Shown here: piece after piece, positions 7,812 through 16,096 of the stretch
Numbering within the stretch: position 1 is the stretch's first letter
Layout of the letters: each line of letters begins with the position of its first letter
Notes under the pieces: model-generated
What the model saw: only the letters and a program-made list of their open reading frames with translations
The model's database searches: none
Told to the model about the DNA's origin: nothing
Source: an uncultured Eubacteriales bacterium
Lineage (GTDB): Bacteria > Bacillota > Clostridia > Lachnospirales > Lachnospiraceae
Direction of reading: 5' to 3'
Assembly: GCA_900314775.1 (NCBI GenBank)
Contig: OMWM01000006.1
Span: 1-62,151, forward strand
Length of the DNA stretch: 62,151 nt
Position numbers and translations under genes: made by a program

Positions 7812-9368
7812 TCATTCGCTGTCGGACGGATCTTCCTTCTGCTCCGCCTTATCCGGTTTTGGCTCGTCGCACCCGGCAGCATTGCTGTTTTCGGTCTGCT
7901 CCGTCTTATCCGGTTTTGGCTCATCGCGCCCGGCAGCATTGCCGCCTTCATCCTGTTCGGTTTCGTCGGCTGCCTTTCTGCGTCTTCGCAGGCGCTGCCA
8001 CGGCGGGCATTTTTCTTTATCCGGATCTTTGAAATCCGAAGAGGAGTTGTAGTTGAAGTGCCGGAAATCGCCGCTGTCCTTTATTTTCTCCGAGCCCCGG
8101 ATGAAGATGTTCTCGGACTTTTTCTCTGAATCCGTTTTCAGGTTGGACAGATCGGAGGCCATGCCGCGCTTGTAGAGCCGGTAATCCAGGTAGTTGTTCA
8201 GCAGGTAGACGAGAACGGCTGTGATCGGAACGCCGAGGAACATGCCGATTACACCGCCGGCTGCGCCGCCGACGATGATGGCGAAGATGATCCAGATCGG
8301 CGGAAGACCGGTGGAATCACCGAGAATCTTCGGGCCGAGAACGCCGCCGTCGAACTGCTGAAGCAGGAAGACAAGCACGAGGAAGATCAGGGCCTGTTTC
8401 GGGGAGACGATCAGCAGAATCAGTATGCCGATGATGCCGCCGACAACAGGGCCGAAGTACGGAATCATGTTGGTGACGCCGACAACCAGACTGATCAGTG
8501 TGGCATATTCCAGATGGAGAATGCGCATGGCGGCCAGGCAGATCAGGCCGATGATCAGTGAGTCGATGGCTTTGCCGATCAGGAATCGGCTGAAGATATC
8601 GCTGCACTGGTGAAGTGTATAGACGATGCTCTCGGCCGGCTTCGGACGAAACAGCGCGTAGCAGAAGCGTTTGATGCCTGTTTTCAGATGTTTCTTGCTG
8701 GTGACAAGATAACATGAGATGATGAAGGCGAGGATGATATTGACAACCCACTGTACGATGGATTTGCCGATGTCATACAGCTTCGGCAGCAGTGATGTCA
8801 TGAAATCCTGGACGCTGCCCAGAACTTTTGGTATGGCATCGCTGATCTGGCTCTCGATGTAGTCGAAATCCACATTCGGGTAGCTCTCCTGCAGGGAGGA
8901 CAGTCCCTTCATGATCATATCGTAGAGCTGCGGAATCTGCTGCACCAGACGCGTGAGACTGCTGATGATCTTCGGGATGGCGATCACGCAGAAGAGCACA
9001 ATCAGGCCGACGATAATCACATAGGCCAGAATCAGGGAGACGATCTTCCTGGCTTTTCTGACAGATGACGGCGGTGTCTTCTTGTACAGTTTTCTGCTGA
9101 GCAGAAGCAGCAGGTAATCGAGCCGGTTCGCAATCGGATTGACGAAGTAGGCAATCAGAAAAGCGATGATGAAGGGGGAGAGAACCTCCCATACAGCGCT
9201 GCCGCTGACGTTGGCCGTCGCTATGGCATGGATAATCTCATAGAGGATCAGGCAGATGACAAAAGTCCTGATCACGTAGACGCTGATGGTGTGGTATGTG
9301 TTGTTGGGCATGAAATGGGCACGCTTTTTTACTCGTTCCTTTTCGCCTTTTTCATTTGCTGAAGACAT
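7812..9368 (-). CDS. AI-2E family transporter with repeated acidic/basic tail
   Basis: 518 residues. Residues about 20-400 form the PF01594 fold: paired N-terminal helices (ISVYVIRTFVICLILYEII, then VLSPFIIAFLIAYFVNPI), a long amphipathic extracellular segment, and C-terminal helices including GVTNMIPYFGPVVGGIIG and FAIIVGGAAGGVIGMFLGVPITAVL, the family's conserved signature. Members are implicated in export of autoinducer-2 or small ions; substrate cannot be called. The last about 100 residues are a charged cytoplasmic tail containing two copies of a 19-residue repeat (NAAG-DEPKPDK-EQ). The start has a GGGGAGG site and its own promoter. Confidence 0.88.
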   Translation of the reverse strand: MSSANEKGEKERVKKRAHFMPNNTYHTISVYVIRTFVICLILYEIIHAIATANVSGSAVWEVLSPFIIAFLIAYFVNPIANRLDYLLLLLSRKLYKKTPPSSVRKARKIVSLILAYVIIVGLIVLFCVIAIPKIISSLTRLVQQIPQLYDMIMKGLSSLQESYPNVDFDYIESQISDAIPKVLGSVQDFMTSLLPKLYDIGKSIVQWVVNIILAFIISCYLVTSKKHLKTGIKRFCYALFRPKPAESIVYTLHQCSDIFSRFLIGKAIDSLIIGLICLAAMRILHLEYATLISLVVGVTNMIPYFGPVVGGIIGILILLIVSPKQALIFLVLVFLLQQFDGGVLGPKILGDSTGLPPIWIIFAIIVGGAAGGVIGMFLGVPITAVLVYLLNNYLDYRLYKRGMASDLSNLKTDSEKKSENIFIRGSEKIKDSGDFRHFNYNSSSDFKDPDKEKCPPWQRLRRRRKAADETEQDEGGNAAGRDEPKPDKTEQTENSNAAGCDEPKPDKAEQKEDPSDSE

Positions 9369-9433
9369 AGCAGATGAAGCCTCCCCTTTAACGTGAATTC
9401 CCCTTTTCGCAAAAGGTGTGCTGAATTGTATTC

Positions 9434-9462
9434 ATTATAAAGTGAAATAACCGAATATGCAA
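9434..9462 (-). promoter_or_regulatory. Promoter of the AI-2E transporter gene
   Basis: On the minus strand, TTGCAT (plus 9457-9462) and TATAAT (plus 9434-9439) have a 17-base spacer. Confidence 0.75.
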
Positions 9463-9595
9463 CGATAAGAATTTGACCGATTGCAATCCGAAGTTTCGGT
9501 TTGCCAGATTAAGTTCCATCCTGACTGCGGAAGGGGTGGAAGTTTGAAATGCAAATCACGGGCTGAAAAAAAATAAAAAAAATTTCAAAAAACAC

Positions 9596-9624
9596 TTGCA
9601 TTATGCGCGGGACTAGTATATAAT
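9596..9624 (+). promoter_or_regulatory. tRNA-Lys promoter
   Basis: TTGCAT at 9596-9601 and TATAAT at 9619-9624 with a 17-base spacer, preceded by an A-rich tract that resembles an UP element. Confidence 0.85.
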
Positions 9625-9648
9625 AACTCTTGTCGCTGAGAAAGTGAT

Positions 9649-9721
9649 GCGCCTTTAGCTCAGCTGGAAGAGCACCTGACTCTTAATCAGGGTGTCCAGG
9701 GTTCGAGCCCCTGAAGGCGCA
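9649..9721 (+). tRNA. tRNA-Lys (anticodon CTT)
   Basis: 73 bases. Acceptor arms GCGCCTT (9649-9655) and AAGGCGC (9714-9720) pair perfectly, with discriminator A at 9721. The anticodon loop reads CTCTTAA, giving anticodon CTT. The T arm contains GGTTCGAG. CCA is not encoded. Confidence 0.96.
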
Positions 9722-9727
9722 CGAGAG

Positions 9728-9760
9728 ACCGCGAAGCAGCAAGTGCTTCGCGGTTTTTTT
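9728..9760 (+). terminator. tRNA-Lys terminator
   Basis: An 11-bp perfect stem (ACCGCGAAGCA at 9728-9738 with 9744-9754), 5-base loop, followed by seven T. Confidence 0.92.
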
Positions 9761-9823
9761 ATTGAAGAAGACGGAGGCGCCGTGTTAATTTCAAGGCAGC
9801 TTATATGTATTTTCATAGATATC

Positions 9824-9832
9824 TGCTATAAT
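9824..9832 (+). promoter_or_regulatory. Extended -10 promoter element
   Basis: TGCTATAAT is a consensus extended -10, which needs no strong -35. It lies 45 bases before the start codon at 9877. Confidence 0.65.
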
Positions 9833-9876
9833 ATAAGAACGACTTTTAAAATTATCCGTCTGAAAGGTGATGTGAG

Positions 9877-10593
9877 ATGCCAGGATATGTGATTCATATG
9901 GCGGAAGCCAGACAGATTATGGATGAATACAGCAGGAGAACGGGCATGGCGATCAGCTATGACCAGGCGCAGCAGTTCATGGTGGGGAATCTCCTGCCGG
10001 ATACAAGGCTGCGCAGTGAGAAGAAGGACTCGCATTTCTGGAATGACGAGGAACTGGAGGATATCGCCAAGGCACCGGATCTGCGGCTTTTTCTGGACAA
10101 GTATGGTGACAGGCTGCATAATCCTGTTTATATGGGATATTATTCGCACCTGTATCTCGACTGGTGCTATGTGGACAGCTACTGGCCGAAGGAGATGCGG
10201 TTTTACGGCAGCGACGGGCAGCCGCAGAAGCTGCGGCGCAATGTGCGCTTTGTGAAGATTCTGCGGACCGGAGAAGTGGTGCCTCTTGACCGTTTCTTTA
10301 CTTCGGAATATTATTACGGCGAGTATTCGAGGCTGAACAGCTATTTTGTACAGCATTATCATCTGACCGTGCCCGATGTGAGTACGGTGAAGAATTTTCA
10401 GATGGATGAGGTCAGGCTGGCGGATATGGACAGAATCTGCGGCAATCTGCACAGACTCATAGACCGCAGCGAGTGGGACAGCAAAGAACCACTGCGGGTT
10501 TTCGACCAGGAGAGCCTGGAGAACTTTATTCATACGTCAGCCATGCAGTTTACAGACATTTGTCAGAAGGAACTCGGAGGTGAGCATCTGTGA
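9877..10593 (+). CDS. Zinc-dependent phospholipase C-like protein
   Basis: 238 residues, cytoplasmic (no signal peptide). It resembles the Zn_dep_PLPC family (PF00882): an N-terminal PGYVIHMAEARQIM with His, then FMVGNLLPDTR, KKDSHFWND, and GYYSHLYLDWCYVDSYW, which keep the order of metal-ligand His/Asp residues seen in that family. These proteins are often annotated as hydrolases, but their substrates in Clostridia are not known. The start has an AAAGGTGA site. The next gene, a 41-residue membrane peptide, starts inside the stop codon region, so the two are coupled. Phospholipase activity is inference. Confidence 0.65.
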   Translation: MPGYVIHMAEARQIMDEYSRRTGMAISYDQAQQFMVGNLLPDTRLRSEKKDSHFWNDEELEDIAKAPDLRLFLDKYGDRLHNPVYMGYYSHLYLDWCYVDSYWPKEMRFYGSDGQPQKLRRNVRFVKILRTGEVVPLDRFFTSEYYYGEYSRLNSYFVQHYHLTVPDVSTVKNFQMDEVRLADMDRICGNLHRLIDRSEWDSKEPLRVFDQESLENFIHTSAMQFTDICQKELGGEHL

Positions 10594-10715
10594 ATATTAT
10601 TTTTGCGGCAGGCGTATCAAAGCTGATATCTGGTTTTATCATAACAGCGGTGGTTGTCGCCGTAATTGTTGCGTGTTTTATTGTATATGCCCATAAGCAT
10701 GGAGATAAGAAGTGA
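10590..10715 (+). CDS. 41-residue single-pass membrane peptide
   Basis: GTG start at 10590 overlaps the preceding stop by 4 bases (GTGA), with a GGAGG ribosome site at 10576-10580 and 9-base spacing. The protein begins MNIIFAAGVSK, has one strongly hydrophobic segment (about residues 12-33, FIITAVVVAVIVACFIVYA) and a short basic tail HKHGDKK, so the N-terminus is probably outside and the tail inside. I recognise no family. Its tight coupling upstream and the L,D-transpeptidase 21 bases downstream suggest a three-gene operon in envelope work; this is inference. Confidence 0.7.
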   Translation: MNIIFAAGVSKLISGFIITAVVVAVIVACFIVYAHKHGDKK

Positions 10716-10736
10716 TTTCCGGAGGTTTTATATAAA

Positions 10737-12185
10737 ATGGAGGAAGAGCAGAAGAAAAGTCATAAAGGGGTCATCGTGCTGGTGATTGTTCTCGTGGCAC
10801 TGGCTGCCCTTTATGTGCTCGGAATTATTTATTTCAATCATCATTTTTATCCGCGGACGACGGTGAACGGCGTCGATGTCTCACTGGATGACGCATCGGC
10901 GGCGGCAGATCAGATCGATGCCAGCGCAGAGAGCTATATTCTGACGATTACCGACCGCGATGGCAGAGTGAATTACATCAAGGGTAAGGATATTGATTAT
11001 TCGGTGGATTCTTTTACCGGCGTGCAGCAGGCGCTGACGCAGCAGCATCCGCTGATCTGGATTTATGATATTTTTCAGGTTCACAGTCAGACCGTGGAGA
11101 TGACAGCGGACTATGATGAGGCGAAGCTTTCCGATGCGATTGATGCGCTCGACTGCCTGCAGGAGGAGAATATTGTGGCTCCGCAGGATGCCTATATCGG
11201 CGAGAAGGACGGAACGTATCAGATTATCGAGGAAGTTGCCGGCAGCCAGCCGGACAAGGACAAGCTGACAGAGGATATCAGGACGGCGATCTCTACGAGA
11301 ACCGAGCGTCTGGATCTGGATGACAGTGATTACGTATCACCGTCCGTTCTGTCTACGGATGAGACGCTGCAGAAGAAGCTGGATGTTCTCAATACCTATG
11401 CGTCCATGACGGTGACGTATGATACGTGGAACGGCACGGCAGAGGTCCTCGACAGTAATACGATCATGTCGTGGCTTACCGTCAATGACGATATGTCCGT
11501 GACCATCGATCAGGACAAGGTGAATGCCTACGTGCTGACGCTGGCGCAGAAGTACAATACGTCCGGCAGCACCAGAGATTTCAATACGACCACGGCAGGG
11601 ACGATTCAGATCGGCGGCGGTGACTACGGATGGATCGTGGATAAAGAGGCGGAGGCAGCGCAGCTGACAGCCGATATTCAGAATGGTGAATCGGTGGAGC
11701 GTGCGCCTTGCTATTCGCAGAAGGGATTTACGGATGACGCCGATATCGGCAATACGTATATCGAGCTGGATTACACATCGCAGCATCTCTGGTATTATAA
11801 TAATGGCACACTCGTGTTTGAGTCGGATTTTGTATCCGGCAACATGTCGCAGAACAACGGGTCTCCGGACGGTGTGTTCAAGATTATCAGCAAGCAGAAG
11901 GATGTGACGCTCAAGGGCGAAGGGTATTCGTCTCCGGTTACGTACTTCATGCCGTTTGCCTATAATGTCGGACTGCACGATGCTTCCTGGCGAAGCTCAT
12001 TCGGCGGTTCCATTTACCAGACGGACGGTTCGCACGGCTGCATCAATCTGCCGTATGACATCGCGGAACAGATTTACAATGTCGTGGATATCGGCGCGCC
12101 GGTTATCGGCTATTACGAGACAGAGGTGCAGCTGACCAATGTCAATTCGCAGATGTCGAATGCATATTCTTACAAGGCACAATAA
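10737..12185 (+). CDS. L,D-transpeptidase (YkuD family) with peptidoglycan-binding domains
   Basis: 482 residues. A basic cytoplasmic N-terminus and one membrane segment (about residues 10-30, GVIVLVIVLVALAALYVLGI) anchor it. Residues about 40-330 match paired PG_binding_4-type domains (TTVNGVDVSLDDASAAADQI and later repeats). The C-terminal catalytic YkuD domain starts at TYIELDYTSQHLWYY and holds the active site HGCINLP with the Cys nucleophile and preceding SHG. The enzyme makes 3-3 cross-links or attaches proteins to peptidoglycan. The start has a GGAGG site 11 bases upstream. It follows the Zn-hydrolase-like and peptide genes. Confidence 0.93.
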   Translation: MEEEQKKSHKGVIVLVIVLVALAALYVLGIIYFNHHFYPRTTVNGVDVSLDDASAAADQIDASAESYILTITDRDGRVNYIKGKDIDYSVDSFTGVQQALTQQHPLIWIYDIFQVHSQTVEMTADYDEAKLSDAIDALDCLQEENIVAPQDAYIGEKDGTYQIIEEVAGSQPDKDKLTEDIRTAISTRTERLDLDDSDYVSPSVLSTDETLQKKLDVLNTYASMTVTYDTWNGTAEVLDSNTIMSWLTVNDDMSVTIDQDKVNAYVLTLAQKYNTSGSTRDFNTTTAGTIQIGGGDYGWIVDKEAEAAQLTADIQNGESVERAPCYSQKGFTDDADIGNTYIELDYTSQHLWYYNNGTLVFESDFVSGNMSQNNGSPDGVFKIISKQKDVTLKGEGYSSPVTYFMPFAYNVGLHDASWRSSFGGSIYQTDGSHGCINLPYDIAEQIYNVVDIGAPVIGYYETEVQLTNVNSQMSNAYSYKAQ

Positions 12186-12220
12186 TCCGATGACGGATCA
12201 ATATACGAGGAGGTTTCAAG

Positions 12221-12484
12221 ATGGATGTCATGCAGGATACGTACAAGGCGCAGCTTAAGACGGTGATTGCATCTTTTGATGGCAAGAAAACCGATGATTT
12301 CCAGTATGAGCCGGAGAGAGCGCAGGCCAAGGAAATGATGGAGAAGTGGCTGAAAGAGCGCATGCCGGAACTGGACGATAAGAAGCTGAAAGCCTTTAAC
12401 AGACGTTACTTTGCCAAGAGTATGGCAGAGCTCGTCTATGAAGATACCGTACGTCCGAATATCAATGATTTTCTGACAAGATAA
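12221..12484 (+). CDS. Small charged hypothetical protein
   Basis: 87 residues, soluble, predicted mostly helical, with many Lys, Glu and Asp and no Cys. I recognise no family. It begins MDVMQDTYKAQLKTVIASFDG after a very strong GAGGAGG site (about 7-base spacing), so it is very likely translated. It lies between the L,D-transpeptidase and ispD, with no clear terminator on either side, and could be cotranscribed with either. Confidence 0.65.
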   Translation: MDVMQDTYKAQLKTVIASFDGKKTDDFQYEPERAQAKEMMEKWLKERMPELDDKKLKAFNRRYFAKSMAELVYEDTVRPNINDFLTR

Positions 12485-12561
12485 AGGAATTTCGGCCACG
12501 AAGGGTTCCGGTGCAGCCGGGACCCTTTTTCGGCCTTTCAGCCGGAAATGAGGTAACACAG

Positions 12562-13299
12562 ATGAGGGAAAATGTTTTTGCGCTGGTGATGGCTGGCGGC
12601 ATCGGCACGCGGATGGGAGCACAGGTACCCAAACAGTTCCTGATGCTTGACGGGCGGCCGATTCTCGCGTATACGACGGCGCGTTTTGCGGCGGAACCGG
12701 TTTTTGACAAGGTGATCGTGCTGATTCCGTCCGACTGGACCGAAGAGGCGGAGAAGATTCTCACGCAGTATCTCCCCGGGGAGCAGCGCGCCCGGATCGC
12801 CGTGACGGCGGGCGGCGCATCGCGCAATGATACACTGATGAACGGGATCGCGTATATTGAAGAGCATTTCGGCCTCGATGAAGAGACGGTGATTGTGACG
12901 CATGACAGCGTGCGCCCGTTTGTGACGCATCAGATGATTATGGAGAATATCGACTGCGCACGCCGATTCGGTGCCTGCGGAACCGCGGTGCCGGCCTCGT
13001 CGCGGGTGATCCGGAGCGGGGACGGGCAGACGGTGGATGACATACCGGACAGACACCTGTTCTATCAGGCGCAGACGCCGCAGTCATTCAGAGCCATGCA
13101 GCTGCGGACGTATTATCAGAGCCTGACCGACGCCCAGAAGGATGTGCTGACAGATGCCTGCCGCATCATGGCCATGAAGGGCGTGCAGGTGCGGATTGTC
13201 GAGGGAAGCCGGGATAATTTCAAGATCACGTATCCGGCAGATCTGGTGCGCGCGCGGGCGCTGATTAAGGCGCGTAAGGCGGCACCGGCCGAATCCTGA
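12562..13299 (+). CDS. ispD: 2-C-methyl-D-erythritol 4-phosphate cytidylyltransferase
   Basis: About 245 residues. It joins CTP and methylerythritol 4-phosphate in the non-mevalonate isoprenoid pathway. The nucleotide-binding loop is VMAGGIGTRMGAQVPKQFLML, followed by the cytidine-binding VTHDSVRPFV segment and the ALTPQ-like motif FYQAQTPQSFRA. The C-terminus has the DACRIMA...GSRDNFKITYPADL signature. The frame is open 51 bases further upstream, but the ATG at 12562 has the GAGG site and matches the family start. Other isoprenoid genes are not in this window. A terminator follows immediately. Confidence 0.93.
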   Translation: MRENVFALVMAGGIGTRMGAQVPKQFLMLDGRPILAYTTARFAAEPVFDKVIVLIPSDWTEEAEKILTQYLPGEQRARIAVTAGGASRNDTLMNGIAYIEEHFGLDEETVIVTHDSVRPFVTHQMIMENIDCARRFGACGTAVPASSRVIRSGDGQTVDDIPDRHLFYQAQTPQSFRAMQLRTYYQSLTDAQKDVLTDACRIMAMKGVQVRIVEGSRDNFKITYPADLVRARALIKARKAAPAES

Positions 13300-13311
13300 A
13301 AAAAGGGCAGA

Positions 13312-13339
13312 AAAAAAGCAATCCTGCGATTGCTTTTTT
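13312..13339 (+). terminator. ispD terminator
   Basis: A 12-bp perfect stem (13312-13323 with 13328-13339, core GCAATC/GATTGC) with a 4-base loop, ending in six T. Confidence 0.93.
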
Positions 13340-13521
13340 CCAGAGAGAGGATTGTTATGTTGTTTTTGCTTTCATTTTTAAGATCTATTGATCTTATGAC
13401 ATTACTATACACGACAGTTCTAAAAATCCAATAGATAAATATTAAGAAAATATAAATTATTTCTAAGATTTTACGAAAAACGTAAATACTTAACACATTC
13501 GTAACATTTGGAGGGCTGCAT

Positions 13522-14031
13522 TTGCTGGATCAGGACGAAAAATTTATGAAAGAGGCGCTGAAACAGGCGCGGAAGGCCGAGGCAATCGAGGAGACGCCGA
13601 TCGGCTGTGTGATCGTGTATCAGGGAAAGATTATCGCGCGCGGCTATAACAAGAGGAACAAGGAGAAGAGTACGCTTTCCCATGCCGAGCTCAACGCGAT
13701 CCGCAAAGCTGCCAGAGTCATCGGCGACTGGCGGCTCGAGGGCTGTACGATGTACGTGACGCTGGAGCCGTGTCCGATGTGCGCAGGCGCCATCGTCCAG
13801 GCGCGGATTGACCGCGTCGTGATCGGCTGTATGAATCCGAAGGCGGGCTGTGCCGGCTCTGTTCTGAATCTGCTTCAGGAAAAACGCTTTAACCATCAGG
13901 TAGATGTGCGGTATAATGTACTGCATGACGAGTGTTCACAGCTGCTGAAGGATTTCTTCCGGCAGCTTCGCAGGAAGAAGGCGGAGGAGAAGGCCCGCCG
14001 TGCGGAGGCAGAGACAGATGTACAGAGCTGA
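13522..14031 (+). CDS. tadA: tRNA adenosine(34) deaminase
   Basis: 169 residues. It converts A34 to inosine in tRNA-Arg. The zinc-binding deaminase motifs are SHAELNAI (His ligand and catalytic Glu) and LEPCPMCAGAIVQARI (two Cys ligands). The TTG start at 13522 is chosen because GGAGGG at 13510-13515 is 6 bases upstream. The C-terminal 30 residues are a basic/acidic helix beyond the catalytic core. The gene overlaps the next one by 14 bases. The 180 bases before it are AT-rich, with an inverted repeat TTTACG-N5-CGTAAA and no promoter I can fix. Confidence 0.94.
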   Translation: MLDQDEKFMKEALKQARKAEAIEETPIGCVIVYQGKIIARGYNKRNKEKSTLSHAELNAIRKAARVIGDWRLEGCTMYVTLEPCPMCAGAIVQARIDRVVIGCMNPKAGCAGSVLNLLQEKRFNHQVDVRYNVLHDECSQLLKDFFRQLRRKKAEEKARRAEAETDVQS

Positions 14032-14857
14032 TTATCACACGCATTCCCGTTATTCTTTTGACGGAAGCGAGGAGCTTGAGACGATGTGTCAGGCGGCCGT
14101 GGCGGCCGGCCTTGATGAGATTGCGATCACGGATCACATGGATATTTTCACCGGCCTTGAGTACGGTCATATGATCAATTTCGATGAACCGGGCGGCCGT
14201 GACTATTACATGGACGTGGAGGGGCTTTACCGGAATCTCGCGCAGATCCGGGAGAAGTACCGCGGCCGGCTCAAGGTGGTGATCGGCACGGAACTCGGGC
14301 AGCCGCAGGTGAATCCTGAGCAGGCACGCCTCTTCCTGGCAAAGTACAGGCCTGATTTCGTCATCGGTTCCATTCATAATATGGAAAATGATCTCGATGT
14401 GTATTATTATGATTTTACGCAGATTGATGTACCGTCGATGTATGATCATTACCTGGACTGGCTTCTGGAGCTGGCCCGGACCGGCGATTTCGATGTCATG
14501 GGGCATCTGACCTATCCGCTGCGCTATTATTACGAGCGGGAGCATCGTACACTCGATCTGCACCCGTATGAGGAGAAATTCCGGGATCTTTTCCGGATTC
14601 TGATTCAGAACGGGAGAGGCATCGAACTGAATGTGTCGGGGCTGTACAAGCCGATGAAGGATACGATGCCGACTTTTGAAGTGCTCCGGCTTTACCGTGC
14701 ATGCGGCGGAGAGATCATCACGATCGGAAGCGATGCGCACAAGGCGCAGTATATCGGTGCTTTTCAGAAGGAAGGGCAGGCGATGCTGCGGGAAGCAGGC
14801 TTTCGTGACATCACGGTGTTTGAAGCAAGGAAACCTGAATTTATACGCATGGAATAA
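14018..14857 (+). CDS. PHP-domain phosphatase (histidinol-phosphatase HisJ/HisK type)
   Basis: About 279 residues. It has the PHP metal sites in order: DYHTHSRYSFDG, ITDHMDI, a GTELGQ glutamate, GSIHNME, MGHLTYPLRYY and GSDAHKAQYIG near the end. This matches histidinol-phosphate phosphatases of Firmicutes, which complete the penultimate step of histidine synthesis, but no his genes are nearby. The frame is open earlier; the ATG at 14018 has GGAGG 9 bases upstream, lying within the end of tadA. The overlap implies coupling with tadA. dapL begins 10 bases later. Confidence 0.85.
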   Translation: MYRADYHTHSRYSFDGSEELETMCQAAVAAGLDEIAITDHMDIFTGLEYGHMINFDEPGGRDYYMDVEGLYRNLAQIREKYRGRLKVVIGTELGQPQVNPEQARLFLAKYRPDFVIGSIHNMENDLDVYYYDFTQIDVPSMYDHYLDWLLELARTGDFDVMGHLTYPLRYYYEREHRTLDLHPYEEKFRDLFRILIQNGRGIELNVSGLYKPMKDTMPTFEVLRLYRACGGEIITIGSDAHKAQYIGAFQKEGQAMLREAGFRDITVFEARKPEFIRME

Positions 14858-14867
14858 GGAGAAGACT

Positions 14868-16082
14868 ATGTTCAAGATCAACGAAAATTATCTGAAACTG
14901 CAGGGAAGCTATCTTTTTTCTACGGTTGCGCAGAAGGTTGCCGCCTACAAGGCGGAGAATCCGGGCCGCGAGGTTATTTCCCTCGGCATCGGCGATGTGA
15001 CGCAGCCGCTGGCACCGGCTATTATCGACAGCCTGCACAAGGCAGTCAGCGAGATGGGCGTCAAAGAGACGTTCCGCGGCTATTCACCGGATCTCGGCTA
15101 CGAATTTCTGCGCAGCACCATCGCGCAGCATGATTTCAAGGAGCGCGGCGCCGATATCGATATCGATGAGATCTTTATCAGCGACGGTGCCAAGAGCGAT
15201 TCCGGCAATATTCAGGAGATTTTCGGCACAGACAACAAGGTGGCTGTCTGCGATCCGGTCTATCCTGTCTATGTGGATTCCAATGTCATGGCGGGCCGCA
15301 CCGGCACGTTTAACAAGGAAAGAGGTATTTTCAACGGTGTGATCTATATGCCGTGCACGCCGGAGAATAATTTTGTACCGGACATCCCGGAAGAGACACC
15401 GGACCTGATCTACATCTGCAATCCGAACAACCCGACCGGTACGACGATCAACAAGGAGCAGCTGCAGAAATGGGTGGACTACGCCAATAAGGTTGGCGCA
15501 GTCATCATTTACGATGCTGCTTATGAGGCATTTATCACCGAGGACGATGTGCCGCACACCATCTATGAGTGCGAGGGCGCAAAGACCTGTGCGATCGAGC
15601 TCAAGAGCTATTCCAAGAAGGCCGGCTTCACGGGCACCCGTCTCGGTTATTCGGTTGTGCCGAAGGATCTGAAGTGCGGCGATGTATCCCTGAACACGCT
15701 CTGGGCGCGCCGCCACGGCACGAAGTTCAACGGCGCTCCGTACATCCAGCAGCGCGCGGGTGAGGCGGTCTATACGCCGGAGGCAGAGGCGCAGATCAAG
15801 GAGCAGATCGGCTATTATCTGCGCAATGCGAAGACGATTCTGGACGGTCTGCATGCGGCAGGCTACAAGGCTTACGGCGGCATCAGCTCTCCGTATGTAT
15901 GGCTGCAGACACCGGATCATATGACTTCATGGGATTTCTTCGATCTGCTGCTGACCAGGGCCAATGTAGTCGGCACACCGGGTTCAGGCTTCGGCCCTCA
16001 CGGTGAAGGCTTCTTCAGACTGACCGCTTTCGGTACCTACGAGAATACGGTCGAGGCAGTGAAGAGAATCGCCTCCCTTTAA
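14868..16082 (+). CDS. dapL: LL-diaminopimelate aminotransferase
   Basis: About 404 residues, a class I/II PLP aminotransferase. It makes LL-diaminopimelate from tetrahydrodipicolinate in one step for lysine and peptidoglycan. Family features are the N-terminus FKINENYLKLQGSYLFSTVA, LGIGDVTQPL, the FISDGAKSD block, YICNPNNPTGT, and the PLP lysine in ELKSYSKKAGFTGTRLGY. The frame is open 192 bases upstream, but the ATG at 14868 has an AAGGAG site and the family start. Diaminopimelate use is consistent with the L,D-transpeptidase upstream. Confidence 0.95.
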   Translation: MFKINENYLKLQGSYLFSTVAQKVAAYKAENPGREVISLGIGDVTQPLAPAIIDSLHKAVSEMGVKETFRGYSPDLGYEFLRSTIAQHDFKERGADIDIDEIFISDGAKSDSGNIQEIFGTDNKVAVCDPVYPVYVDSNVMAGRTGTFNKERGIFNGVIYMPCTPENNFVPDIPEETPDLIYICNPNNPTGTTINKEQLQKWVDYANKVGAVIIYDAAYEAFITEDDVPHTIYECEGAKTCAIELKSYSKKAGFTGTRLGYSVVPKDLKCGDVSLNTLWARRHGTKFNGAPYIQQRAGEAVYTPEAEAQIKEQIGYYLRNAKTILDGLHAAGYKAYGGISSPYVWLQTPDHMTSWDFFDLLLTRANVVGTPGSGFGPHGEGFFRLTAFGTYENTVEAVKRIASL

Positions 16083-16096
16083 TAAAGGAGAATGCC

